From contig NZ_QRCU01000068.1 in assembly GCF_003369445.1 (NCBI RefSeq), positions 1 to 39,594 on the forward strand: DNA of 39,594 bases. Direction: 5' to 3'. Made by a program: the position numbers and the translations under genes. Positions 1 to 7,938 of this stretch are shown piece by piece. Within the stretch, counting starts at the first letter, position 1. Every line of letters begins with the position of its first letter. Under the pieces are notes generated by a model. The model saw only the letters and a list, made by a program, of their open reading frames with translations. It was not told where the DNA came from and made no database searches. Origin of the DNA: Arthrobacter silvisoli (lineage in GTDB: Bacteria > Actinomycetota > Actinomycetes > Actinomycetales > Micrococcaceae).

Positions 1-563
1 GTAGCCCGGGAACAGGATGCCGTGAGAAGCCCCGGGGCCAGAAATAACCGTCCTACCGGGGCCAAATAGAGTTGACATACTCACGACGCAGTGGTTAGCA
101 GTTTGATTTGCGATTTCAGCATTTGCGCGTAGTCGTCATGCGTGAAAGGCACACGGGCCATGTTCTCCCCCAAGTAATTCGTCCACGCTGCTTGACGTGA
201 CTCAGCGTTAGTGAGGAACAACCTATCAACCGCAGGACCCCTTGCCCAGGCAAGTTTCCTTGAAAGATTGCGCACTCAATGCATGACCGTCCTGCCGTTC
301 GTGAGGCCCATTGCTACGGCGGGACCTTCCCGGGTGTCGCCCGTGGCCAGGGCGTGTCCAGGAACGCTCTCCGCCGCGCAGAAGCCAATCCATTCGCCCG
401 GTAACAGCGCATATGTCATGGGGAGTCTGCTCCGTTTCAGACGCAACCACCGCGTTTCTGTTAGCTCGAGCAATTATGCAGCCCGCCCACCGGCGGTCCC
501 ACCGCTGCCCTCCCAACCCGCATATCGTAGTCACCAAGGACGAACCCTCCCCAAAGGAGCACC
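1..563. other. left-edge stretch without a recognisable intact gene
   Basis: No convincing intact gene is visible. On the minus strand, positions 473 down to 81 form one reading frame interrupted by a single TGA at 276-278. The downstream part would encode 64 residues ending LKSQIKLLTTAS. Its codon use is less GC-biased than that of the neighbouring genes. I recognise no family, so it may be a decayed gene or chance. Positions 29-38 are a perfect 10-bp palindrome (gccccggggc), and gccccgg at 29-35 can also pair with 56-62. The last 15 bases before the dehydrogenase contain its ribosome binding site (aaaggag). Confidence 0.4.
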
Positions 564-1517
564 ATGCGCCAGCGCCTCGCCATCCTCGATGACTACCAGG
601 GTGTCGCCTACGACTACGCCCCCTGGGACCAGCTCGCCGCCAACGGCATCGACGTCACCGTCTTCAGTGAGCCCTTCGAGGACGAAGAAGACCTGGTCCA
701 GGCGCTCCGGGATTTCAGCATCGTCGTCGCGATGCGCGAACGCACGGCCTTCACCGCCGCCCGACTCCACCAGCTACCCAAGCTGAAACTGCTGGTCACC
801 ACCGGCATGGCCAACTCGTCGATCGACATCGAAACCGCCCATGAACTGGGCGTCACAGTCTGCGGCACCGGCGGCTCCCCTACCGCGGCACCTGAAATGA
901 CGTGGGCGCTGGTGCTGGCCGCCGCACGGAACCTGCAGTTCGAGGGCAACGCCATGCGCGCGGGCCGCCTGCAGAGCACCGTCGGTTTCGAGCTTGCCGG
1001 CAAGACCCTCGGTATTCTCGGCCTGGGCAAAATCGGCACCAAAGTTGCGGGCTACGCGCAGGCCTTCGGCATGGACGTGATTGCCTGGAGCCCCAACCTG
1101 CGCGAGGAAACCGCGGCTGCGGCGGGCGTCCGCAAGGTGAGCAAGGACGCGCTCTTCCGGGAGGCCGACGTCGTAAGCGTCCACGTGCGGCTCTCCGACC
1201 GCTCCCGCGGCGTGGTCGGCGAGGAGGAACTGCGGCTGCTCGGCCCGGACGGGATCCTGGTGAACACGGCCCGCGGGCCGCTCGTCGACGGAGACGCCCT
1301 GCTCCGCGGACTGAACGAAGGCTGGCTGGGCGGCGCCGCCCTGGACGTGTACGACGTCGAGCCCCTCCCCGCGGACCACCCGCTCCTGGATGCGCCGCGC
1401 ACCATGCTGACCCCGCACCTCGGGTACGTCACCGCCGAAAGCTACACACGCTACTACGGCGAAGCCTTCGAGGACGTCCGGGCGTGGGCGCAGGGCAAGC
1501 CGGTGCGCGTGCTCTGA
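564..1517 (+). CDS. D-2-hydroxyacid dehydrogenase family protein (NAD-binding)
   Basis: A 317-residue protein of the D-isomer-specific 2-hydroxyacid dehydrogenase family, which interconverts 2-keto acids and D-2-hydroxy acids (or oxidises phosphoglycerate-like substrates) with NAD(P)H. The Rossmann motif GLGKIG is at residues 153-158. The family's catalytic triad is in place: Arg237 in VNTARGPLVD, Glu266 in DVYDVEPL and His285 in TPHLGY. The length is normal and no C-terminal ACT domain is present, so a SerA-type regulated enzyme is unlikely. The ATG follows aaaggagcacc, a good ribosome binding site. The substrate cannot be told from sequence. Its last 26 or so codons recur, diverged, at about 7697-7785, where a second copy has decayed. 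The next gene converges on it 14 bp downstream. Confidence 0.9.
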   Translation: MRQRLAILDDYQGVAYDYAPWDQLAANGIDVTVFSEPFEDEEDLVQALRDFSIVVAMRERTAFTAARLHQLPKLKLLVTTGMANSSIDIETAHELGVTVCGTGGSPTAAPEMTWALVLAAARNLQFEGNAMRAGRLQSTVGFELAGKTLGILGLGKIGTKVAGYAQAFGMDVIAWSPNLREETAAAAGVRKVSKDALFREADVVSVHVRLSDRSRGVVGEEELRLLGPDGILVNTARGPLVDGDALLRGLNEGWLGGAALDVYDVEPLPADHPLLDAPRTMLTPHLGYVTAESYTRYYGEAFEDVRAWAQGKPVRVL

Positions 1518-1531
1518 TACTGGATGCTGCC

Positions 1532-1852
1532 CTACTGTCCCGGGGCCCGGTAGGACGGGGTCTTCTTGGCGGCTTCGTCGATGTCTTCCACCGTGAGGAG
1601 TGGCTTCAGGCGGACGTTGACGCTCCCCGACGAATTGACCAGCAGCGACAATGCCGCAGCACTGGCATCGTCCGGCGCTTCGAAAACACCGAGGACGTCG
1701 TAGTAACCGAATGCGTAGTAGAAGCTCTCCAGCGATCCTCCTACCGACGCAAGGGCCTCCTTCAGCGCCTCACGCCGCTTGGTGCCGCCCTCTTCCATGA
1801 GCCCCTTGATTCCCTGGCCCACGTAGGTTGCTTCAAACAGATACTTCGGCAT
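1532..1852 (-). CDS. GYD domain-containing protein
   Basis: A 106-residue protein beginning MPKYLFEATY, typical of the GYD-domain family (small alpha/beta-barrel ferredoxin-like fold, named for a conserved GYD-like motif). Here the motif region is AFGYYDVLGVFEAPD. Function in the family is unknown. The ATG at 1852 is preceded by gggaggaaaacc, a strong ribosome binding site. An in-frame start 45 bases upstream lacks one and would add an atypical N-terminus, so I prefer the short form. It is transcribed toward the dehydrogenase, 14 bp from its stop, and seems monocistronic. The stretch 1853-2065 upstream holds only its leader and the 3' side of the next gene. Confidence 0.85.
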   Translation of the reverse strand: MPKYLFEATYVGQGIKGLMEEGGTKRREALKEALASVGGSLESFYYAFGYYDVLGVFEAPDDASAAALSLLVNSSGSVNVRLKPLLTVEDIDEAAKKTPSYRAPGQ

Positions 1853-2065
1853 GGTTTTCCTCCCTACAGACTTTTCATTCCCGCCATCGCTCATCACAGG
1901 CCCACCGGGTGCCTCGCCGTGGGAGTTGCCGGCGCCTTATTCCGTGAAAACGGGGCGACTCGCCCCCGTTAACGCAGAAGTTATTCCTCCGGCCATGGGC
2001 AGTCAATATGCCCCCATGTGCCGCGTGTGCGGGGCTGTCCGTCAACGACATTCGCTGCGCCAACT

Positions 2066-4336
2066 TTAGGAAACCCCTGCCTCCCCCGCGCCGGGCATAA
2101 CCGATGCAAGCGCCTCACGCACCTCGTCGAGCCACACCTCGGGCCGCGTGCCGGTTCCCAGCGCGAGCGCATCCACGAGGTCGGCCCGCGCTGCTTCGTA
2201 CCGGCCGAGGGCAAGGGCTGCCAGGCCCCGGTGCCGGTGCGCAGCCGCTTGCCCGCTGGGAAATTCACCGGGGGTCCCGGCGCTCAGCGCATCGGAAGCG
2301 GCCGCCACCGCGTCCTCGAAATCGCCCAGGCCCAGCAGGGTTGAAGCGATGATGGCATGCGCATTGGTTTCCGTCACTACGCGGATGTTGCGCGGGAGCC
2401 GGTCGCCGGACTGCCGCACAAAATCGACCAGTTCGCGGTATTCGCTGATCGCCGCCTCGGGGTCCCCTTTGCTTCGGATGTCTGTTCTGATCGAACGTGC
2501 CTGCAGCTGCCCTTCGACGTCCCCGGCGGCGGCAAAATCGGATGCTGCGGCGTCCGCCCGGCGTGTGGCCGTATCAAGGTCCCCAAGTCTCAACGAACTC
2601 CACGCGAGATAGAACCCTGCCCAACCGCACTGCTGCGCGTCGCCCGCCTCCCGCGCGGCACCAAGGGCGGCCTCCGCCGTCGTCCGCGCTGCCGCCGGAT
2701 CGAACGACTCAGTGAGCTGTGCCCAGGCGAGGTATCCAAGGTGCCGCGCCTGCTGCAACGGATCTGCAAGGGAAGCCGCAGCCGCCGCCGAGACGGCAAA
2801 CAGCTCATGCCACCGGCCCCACGCGAGCCACAGGTCCGAGAACCAGTGCAAGGAGTCAGCCACCGCCAGCACTGTGGAATGGTCCGCCCGGGCTGCTGCT
2901 GCCCGGTAAGCGGAGTACCAGTGGTCTGCTTCGGCGATGAGCCAGCGGCGCGCGGCATCATCCGACGGGAACCCGGGGGCAGTGCCGGGCAGCGCCTCCG
3001 CGTCCCGACGCCGCGGCTCGAAGCAGGATCCAGCGGCGATCGTCGCCTTGAGCAGCCACTCGCGGAGGTGACGGCGGTGTTCGGCGACAGCCTCGGACGT
3101 CTCTTCGGAACGGAGCCGCGATGCGGCGAAGAGCCTCAGGAGATCATGCAGCCGGTAATGGTCTCCGTGCAGGGATTCCACGAGGCCCAGGCCCACGAGC
3201 CCGTCAAGGAGGTCTTGTGCCCCACCTTCATCGAGCCCGACGACGGTGCCCGCCACCCGCGCTCCGAAGGAGCTTCCGTCCAGCAGCGAAAGCCGGCGGA
3301 ACAGCTTCCGTCCGTCGCCGTCCAGCTGCCCGTAAGAAAGGGCGAACGCCGATTCAACGGCCAGATCACCGGCAACCAGGACGCCGAGCCGGCGTTCCTC
3401 GATGCGCAGCCGCCGCACCAGATCCTCGATCGTCCAGCCCGGCCGGCTGGCCAGGCGGTTGCCGGCGATGCGGAGCGCCAGCGGAATGTCGTTGCAATAG
3501 TGGGCGAGTTCTTCGAGGTTGCCCGTGCCCCGTTGAGAGGGAAGCACGATCCGCTCCAGCAGTGCCACACTTTCGGCCCGGGGCAGGTGCCCGACTGCGA
3601 GCCGGCGCGCCCCCTCCAGTCCTGCCAGTTCGCGGCGCGAGGTCACCACCACCGCACCCTGCCAGCCTGGCGAGAGCACCGGCCGGATCTGCGCCTCATT
3701 CGCGGCGTCATCAAGCAACACCGCGGCGGGAGCAGCGGCAATCGCGGACCGCCAGGCCGCAGCGGCCTCACCGAGCGAGCGCGGCACATCGGCGTCCCCG
3801 GTGAGCTGCCTCAGCAGCGACTGCAGCACCTGCAGCGGAGACAGGGGAACGACGTCGAGCCCTCCCAGGTCGACAAAAAGCCGCCTCGGCTTCGCGGGCG
3901 CACAGCGGTGCAAGGCTTCGACGGCGATCGACGTCTTGCCTACGCCCGGCGCACCGCAGAGCACCACCGGCGCAGCGGTGGCGCGGGCGGCCCCGCCGGC
4001 AACCAGATGAGCTACGACGGCGGCGATCTCGGCGTCCCGGCCTGTAAAGTCGGCGAGCCGGTGCGGTTCTGGATCCATGGGCGGCTCATTCTGCGATGCT
4101 GGCTGCCGCCCGGCCCGGGCAGCCTCGAGCAGCTGCTCCCGCGCCGTCCCCTGCAACCCGAGCGCATCGGCCAGGGCCAGCATGGTGCGGTGTTGCGGGC
4201 CGCGGCTCACGCCACGCTCTATGTCGCTGATGGTGCGGTCGCTGATCCCCGATCGCTCGGAGAGGGCTTCGAGCGTCAAGTCTCCAGCGCGGCGGTGCCT
4301 GCGCAGCAGCGTGCCAAGGTGCCCGGCAGGACTCAT
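2066..4336 (-). CDS. HTH (XRE)-NB-ARC-TPR regulatory ATPase
   Basis: A 756-residue multidomain regulator. Residues about 8-62 form an XRE-type helix-turn-helix (LTLEALSERSGISDRTISDIERG). Residues about 95-300 are an NB-ARC/STAND-like ATPase with a P-loop GAPGVGKTS at 128-136, a Walker B VLLDD near 206-210, a sensor-like VVVTSRR near 229-235 and the GxP-type motif DIPLALRIAG. The C-terminal half (about 450-745) is alanine-rich helical repeats typical of TPRs. STAND proteins of this layout act as nucleotide-switched transcription factors, with the TPR region sensing a partner or ligand. The start has no clear ribosome binding site and may be leaderless. It is divergent from the hydrolase at 4511, its most obvious candidate target. 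A large open frame on the other strand is a shadow. Confidence 0.85.
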   Translation of the reverse strand: MSPAGHLGTLLRRHRRAGDLTLEALSERSGISDRTISDIERGVSRGPQHRTMLALADALGLQGTAREQLLEAARAGRQPASQNEPPMDPEPHRLADFTGRDAEIAAVVAHLVAGGAARATAAPVVLCGAPGVGKTSIAVEALHRCAPAKPRRLFVDLGGLDVVPLSPLQVLQSLLRQLTGDADVPRSLGEAAAAWRSAIAAAPAAVLLDDAANEAQIRPVLSPGWQGAVVVTSRRELAGLEGARRLAVGHLPRAESVALLERIVLPSQRGTGNLEELAHYCNDIPLALRIAGNRLASRPGWTIEDLVRRLRIEERRLGVLVAGDLAVESAFALSYGQLDGDGRKLFRRLSLLDGSSFGARVAGTVVGLDEGGAQDLLDGLVGLGLVESLHGDHYRLHDLLRLFAASRLRSEETSEAVAEHRRHLREWLLKATIAAGSCFEPRRRDAEALPGTAPGFPSDDAARRWLIAEADHWYSAYRAAAARADHSTVLAVADSLHWFSDLWLAWGRWHELFAVSAAAAASLADPLQQARHLGYLAWAQLTESFDPAAARTTAEAALGAAREAGDAQQCGWAGFYLAWSSLRLGDLDTATRRADAAASDFAAAGDVEGQLQARSIRTDIRSKGDPEAAISEYRELVDFVRQSGDRLPRNIRVVTETNAHAIIASTLLGLGDFEDAVAAASDALSAGTPGEFPSGQAAAHRHRGLAALALGRYEAARADLVDALALGTGTRPEVWLDEVREALASVMPGAGEAGVS

Positions 4337-4510
4337 GCGTGCACTGGGCTGACAGGCACGCAGGAACGCAGCCGCAGTTCTGCGTGGTTCCTTCGTGGTG
4401 CGGGCGGGGAAAGCTCAGGTCGAATGGAAGTCGTCACCACCATCCGAGGGTCCCAGCGCTGTGCCCCTCAGGCAAATCGCCACCAAACCCTCCCACTGAA
4501 AGAGAGAATC

Positions 4511-5338
4511 ATGCCTTTCATCACCACCACGGACGGCACCCGGATCTACTACACGGAGCAGGGGCCGACCATGGGCCGCCCGGTGATCCTCAGCCACGGC
4601 TGGCCGCTCAGCTCGGATGCCTGGCAGGTAGAGCTGAAGCTGCTGGCCGATCACGGCTACCGCGCCATCGCCCACGACCGCCGCGGCCACGGCCGCTCCT
4701 CGCAGCCGTGGACGGGCAACGACATGGACACTTACGCACGGGATCTCGCCGAACTGGTGGAACAGCTGGACCTGCAGGATCTGGTGGTGATCGGTCACTC
4801 CACCGGCGGTGGCGAAGTAGTCCGCTACGCCGCGCAGCACGGCGCAGGCCGGGTAGCGAAGGTCATCACCGTAGGGGCAGTGCCTCCCGTCATGGTGCAG
4901 TCCGAGTCGAACCCGGAGGGCACTCCCATCGAGGCCTTCGACGGCATCCGGGATAGCGTGCTGAAGGACCGCTCGCAGTTCTACCAGGACCTCACCGTGC
5001 CGTTCTTCGGTGCGAACCGTGAGGGTTCCGCCGTCTCCCAGGGGGCACGGGACGACTTCTGGCGTCAGGGCATGCTCACCGGCCTTCACGCCGCGTACGA
5101 ATGCGTTGCTGCCTTCTCCGAAACGGACTTCACCAGCGATCTGCAGGCACTTGACGTGCCCATCATGATTGCGCACGGCGACGACGACCAGATTGTGCCG
5201 ATCAAAGCCGCCGCCCTCAAGAGCGCCGAGCTTGTGCGCTACGGCGAGCTGAAGGTGTATGCGGGTGCACCGCACGGCATTTACGGCGACTTCCAGAAGC
5301 AGTTGGGCCAAGACATCCTGGACTTCATCAAGAAGTAA
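4511..5338 (+). CDS. alpha/beta hydrolase, non-heme chloroperoxidase/arylesterase type
   Basis: A 275-residue cofactor-free alpha/beta hydrolase. The nucleophile elbow GHSTGGG puts Ser97 at the active site. Asp226 lies in GDDDQIVP and His255 in GAPHGIYGD, the spacing seen in bacterial non-heme haloperoxidases/arylesterases (esterase activity with side perhydrolase activity). The oxyanion-region motif HGWP is at 29-32. The ATG follows gaaagagagaatc. An open frame continues far upstream, but that part is antisense to the NB-ARC regulator and not coding. The gene is single and is followed by an inverted repeat at 5354-5407. The divergent regulator at 4336 may control it (inference from position). 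Confidence 0.92.
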   Translation: MPFITTTDGTRIYYTEQGPTMGRPVILSHGWPLSSDAWQVELKLLADHGYRAIAHDRRGHGRSSQPWTGNDMDTYARDLAELVEQLDLQDLVVIGHSTGGGEVVRYAAQHGAGRVAKVITVGAVPPVMVQSESNPEGTPIEAFDGIRDSVLKDRSQFYQDLTVPFFGANREGSAVSQGARDDFWRQGMLTGLHAAYECVAAFSETDFTSDLQALDVPIMIAHGDDDQIVPIKAAALKSAELVRYGELKVYAGAPHGIYGDFQKQLGQDILDFIKK

Positions 5339-5353
5339 CCGCAGGAAAAGATT

Positions 5354-5407
5354 TGAGGGCTCACGTGTGGCGGCATCGCAAAACAATCCACCACAAGTGA
5401 GCCCTCA
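5354..5407. repeat. inverted pair of a 20-bp repeat, probable bidirectional terminator
   Basis: Positions 5354-5373 and 5388-5407 are inverted copies of a 20-bp unit close to TGAGGGCTCACTTGTGGYGG. They form a stem with two mismatches, 11 uninterrupted outer base pairs and a 14-base loop. It sits between two convergent genes, the hydrolase and the SDR, where a two-way terminator is expected. There is no T-tract. A third, single copy of the unit lies at 17685-17704, so this is a dispersed repeat. Confidence 0.7.
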
Positions 5408-5443
5408 GGCCGCCCAGCAAATCGATGCGAGCGGTCCGGTCGC

Positions 5444-6211
5444 TTATGCCCTGGTATGGGGGTCGAGCTGGTTGAGTGTCGCCACGACGTGTTCGTAGTC
5501 GCCGCGGGCTTCGCCGTAGCGCAGGAATTTGACGTTCTCGACTTGGATCTCGGTGGCGTGCGGCTGTTCGGCGAGGATCGTCATGACCTCGTCGACGAAC
5601 TCGTCCAGCGGCATCGCGAAGGAGCTGGTTTCTTGGCCTGGGAGCAGTCCGGTGCGGACGGCCGGGGGCTGGAGTTCGATCACCCGCACGGTCGTGTCTG
5701 CCAGCTGCAGCCTGATGGACTCGCTGAGCATATGAACCGCCGCCTTGCTCGCGTTGTAGGTGGGTGTCACCCGCAGCGGCGCGAACGCCAGGCCGGAGGA
5801 AACGGTCATGATCGTCGCGTCCGGTTGAGCGCGCAGGTGTTCGATGAACGCGCCGATAAGGCGGATGGGGCCAAGGAGGTTCGTGGTGACCACCTCCTCC
5901 GCGGTCCCGAGAAACCCTGTGGGGCTGGTCCAGTCCTCAACGCGCATGATGCCCGCCATGGTTACCAGGACGTTGAGATCGGGGTGGCGGGCGATGACGT
6001 GCTGTGCCGCGGATGCGATGCTTGCGGCGTCCGCCGTGTCGATCTGGACGGTGTCGAGGCCGGGATGGAGTTTGGTGATCTCGTCGAGCAGCTCGGCGCG
6101 TCGTCCGCCAACGATGACTGTATTGCCTGCATCGTGCAAGCGTTTTGCGAGGGCAAGTCCAATGCCGCTGGTCGCTCCGGGAATGAAGATGGTGTTTTCG
6201 TTAATTCGCAT
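5444..6211 (-). CDS. SDR family oxidoreductase
   Basis: A 255-residue short-chain dehydrogenase/reductase of the classical type. The cofactor motif GATSGIG is at residues 12-18. The catalytic residues are Asn111, Ser138/139 in VSSGL and the YNASK motif (Tyr152, Lys156). The usual NNAG is replaced by TMAG at 84-87. It resembles the DltE-like subgroup that many actinobacteria carry next to a small HTH regulator. Substrate is unknown, probably an NAD(P)H-dependent carbonyl or alcohol. It is divergent from the MmyB-like regulator at 6277 with a 65-bp shared promoter region, and convergent with the hydrolase upstream. Confidence 0.9.
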   Translation of the reverse strand: MRINENTIFIPGATSGIGLALAKRLHDAGNTVIVGGRRAELLDEITKLHPGLDTVQIDTADAASIASAAQHVIARHPDLNVLVTMAGIMRVEDWTSPTGFLGTAEEVVTTNLLGPIRLIGAFIEHLRAQPDATIMTVSSGLAFAPLRVTPTYNASKAAVHMLSESIRLQLADTTVRVIELQPPAVRTGLLPGQETSSFAMPLDEFVDEVMTILAEQPHATEIQVENVKFLRYGEARGDYEHVVATLNQLDPHTRA

Positions 6212-6276
6212 ATCTCGAGTCTTCGGCTTGGGTCCTGCGGCTTCCAGAGACTGCTTATCGGGGGATTGCCAGTCCT
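6212..6276. promoter_or_regulatory. shared promoter/operator gap between SDR and MmyB-like regulator
   Basis: This 65-bp gap separates two divergent start codons and must contain both promoters and, by analogy with similar gene pairs, the regulator's operator. I see no clean -35/-10 pair or long palindrome in it. Confidence 0.35.
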
Positions 6277-7182
6277 ATGGTTCCCTCGGAAGGTGCATGG
6301 AACCATGGAGTGGTGGATCGCCAAGCCCTTTCCGATTTCCTGCGCCGCCGGCGCGACACCTTGCGCCCGAGCGACGTCGGCCTGCCGGCTGGTCCGCGGC
6401 GCAGGGCGGCCGGCTTGCGCCGGGAGGAAGTCGCGCAGCTCGCGTTGATGTCGACCGACTACTACACCCGTCTGGAACAGCAGCGCGGACCGCAGCCAAG
6501 CACCCAGATGCTCGCGTCGTTGAGCCGTGCGCTGCGTCTTAGCGCAGATGAGCGCGACTACCTCTACAGGGCCGCCGGGCATGCAGTTCCGGATCGGCTC
6601 AGCGCCTCCGAGCACGTCGCACCCGCCCTGCAGCGGGTGTTCGACCGTCTCGCTGACACGCCGGCGCTCGTGATATCGAACCTCGGGCAGACCCTCCTAC
6701 AAAACTCGATCGCTTGCGCACTGCTCGGTGATCACTCCGCCGCAACCGGGTGGGAACGCTACGAAAGCTACCGCTGGTTTGCCCACCCCGGGACCGAACG
6801 CATGCGCTACCCGGAGCACGACCGGCCGCGGCAAAGCCGAGCCCTGGTCGCCGGCCTACGTGCGGCCCATGGAGCGATGGGGGCCCGCTCGCGCGCCGCC
6901 GAGCTCGTGGGCGAAATCGCCAAACGAAGCGAAGAGTTCCGGGAGCTATGGGAGCGGCACGAAGTGGCCCAACGCTTCAGCGATCACAAGGTGCTCATCC
7001 ATCCCGAACTCGGGCCCATCGAACTCGACTGCCAGGTGCTGTTCACCGACGACCAATCACAGGCCCTGCTCGTGCTCACCGCCGAGCCCAGGAGCGACGC
7101 GGACGAAAAGCTTAAGCTGCTCGCGGTACTCGGCACCCAACGGTTCGACACCGCACGAACGGGACACATCGAGCGCGGGTAG
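6277..7182 (+). CDS. XRE-family HTH regulator with MmyB-like ligand-binding domain
   Basis: A 301-residue regulator. The N-terminal third is an XRE helix-turn-helix with the family hallmark PRRRAAGLRREEVAQLA followed by STDYYTRLEQQRGPQPS. The remainder matches the PAS-like MmyB ligand-binding region (WERYESYRWFAHPGTERMRYP, and a C-terminal ...DEKLKLLAVLGTQRF). Family members usually repress or control the adjacent SDR gene, and here the SDR is divergent 65 bp away. The start is uncertain. ATG 6277 has a weak upstream purine run, and GTG codons at 6310/6313 begin nearer to the conserved VDRQALSDFLRRRRD. No ligand can be inferred. Confidence 0.88.
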   Translation: MVPSEGAWNHGVVDRQALSDFLRRRRDTLRPSDVGLPAGPRRRAAGLRREEVAQLALMSTDYYTRLEQQRGPQPSTQMLASLSRALRLSADERDYLYRAAGHAVPDRLSASEHVAPALQRVFDRLADTPALVISNLGQTLLQNSIACALLGDHSAATGWERYESYRWFAHPGTERMRYPEHDRPRQSRALVAGLRAAHGAMGARSRAAELVGEIAKRSEEFRELWERHEVAQRFSDHKVLIHPELGPIELDCQVLFTDDQSQALLVLTAEPRSDADEKLKLLAVLGTQRFDTARTGHIERG

Positions 7183-7230
7183 GACGTTCATTTCCGCCGG
7201 TTTAGGCAACTGTGTGGGGCCTCGGGACAT

Positions 7231-7573
7231 CGGCGGCTTTCAGTCCAGGAGCTGTGACGCAGGTGGCCGCTGTAAGAGCTTCGCTCAAAAGGCGACATCG
7301 TGATAGGGGACCGGCTGGCGACGCTGCGCCGGCTTGAACGTAATGGCATTATCGAGCCCGGTTGTCCTGGCGACGCGACCAATCGCGCTCGAATACTGGA
7401 TCGCGCCGGTGGGGAACATCCTCAATGAACTCATTGAGGCCCTCCTGCGGTGGATCACAGAAAACCTGCCGGGCGTGGAGCGCGCACGCCAGCGATTCGA
7501 CCCGGAAAACGACGATGATATGTCTCCAGCATTGGATTCGAACGATGCAACGGGCAGGCGGGTCGGCGCGTAA
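7231..7573 (+). pseudogene. HxlR-type winged-helix regulator remnant, frameshifted
   Basis: Two fragments in different frames together resemble the C-terminal half of an HxlR-family regulator. From 7300, one frame gives GDRLATLRRLERNGIIEP, the recognition-helix and wing region. From about 7382, another frame gives IALEYWIAPVGNILNELIEA, then LLRWITENLPGVERARQRFD, the usual helical tail (LxxWxxExxPxxExARxxFD), ending at TAA 7573. The shift lies near 7380. The N-terminal HxlR signature, a conserved Cys-Pro start and GGKW motif, is missing, and stops occur upstream. The family call is from my recollection of the pattern, and 7183-7299 holds nothing else recognisable. Confidence 0.55.
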
Positions 7574-7696
7574 ACGAAATTTCCCTCGCCGACGTTGACC
7601 CCCCCGCGAGGGTTCCCAGGATCTCATCTTGGGGGCAGTCGGGTGGCGGTCCCGTAAATTAGCAACACGTCGCCCCGAGAACACTGACCCGGCAGG

Positions 7697-7840
7697 TATG
7701 TCCCCGTAGAAAGCTGCTCCCGCTACTACGGCGAGGCCTTCGAGGACGTCCGCGCCTGGGCCCAGGGCAAACCGGTGCAGGCGCTTTCTATGGGCTTGGG
7801 ACTGACCGCACCATCTCAGGAAAGCGAACAATTTCTGTGA
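7697..7840 (+). pseudogene. 3' remnant of a second D-2-hydroxyacid dehydrogenase gene
   Basis: The frame beginning YVPVESCSRYYGEAFEDV and continuing RAWAQGKPVQAL matches the end of the dehydrogenase at 564-1517 (its 1428-1514), with about three quarters or more identical bases and conserved reading frame. A new tail then runs in frame to TGA at 7838-7840. Everything upstream (catalytic and NAD-binding parts) is absent. There is no start or ribosome binding site, so it is a dead 3' fragment, not a small gene. The divergence shows that it is not a recent duplication. Confidence 0.85.
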
Positions 7841-7938
7841 CTTGACTAACGTTCCGGGATTCTGTTTGGCTCCGATAGCTGGGGTGTCGGATTTCGAATC
7901 GCCCATTGCGTCGACAACTCACGAAATTGGGGGAAACA

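Noticed and set aside
2357..4500. Very long plus-strand open frame (part of a 993-codon frame ending at 5338)
   Set aside because: The part before 4511 is antisense to the NB-ARC regulator and lacks any family feature; only the last 275 codons are the hydrolase.
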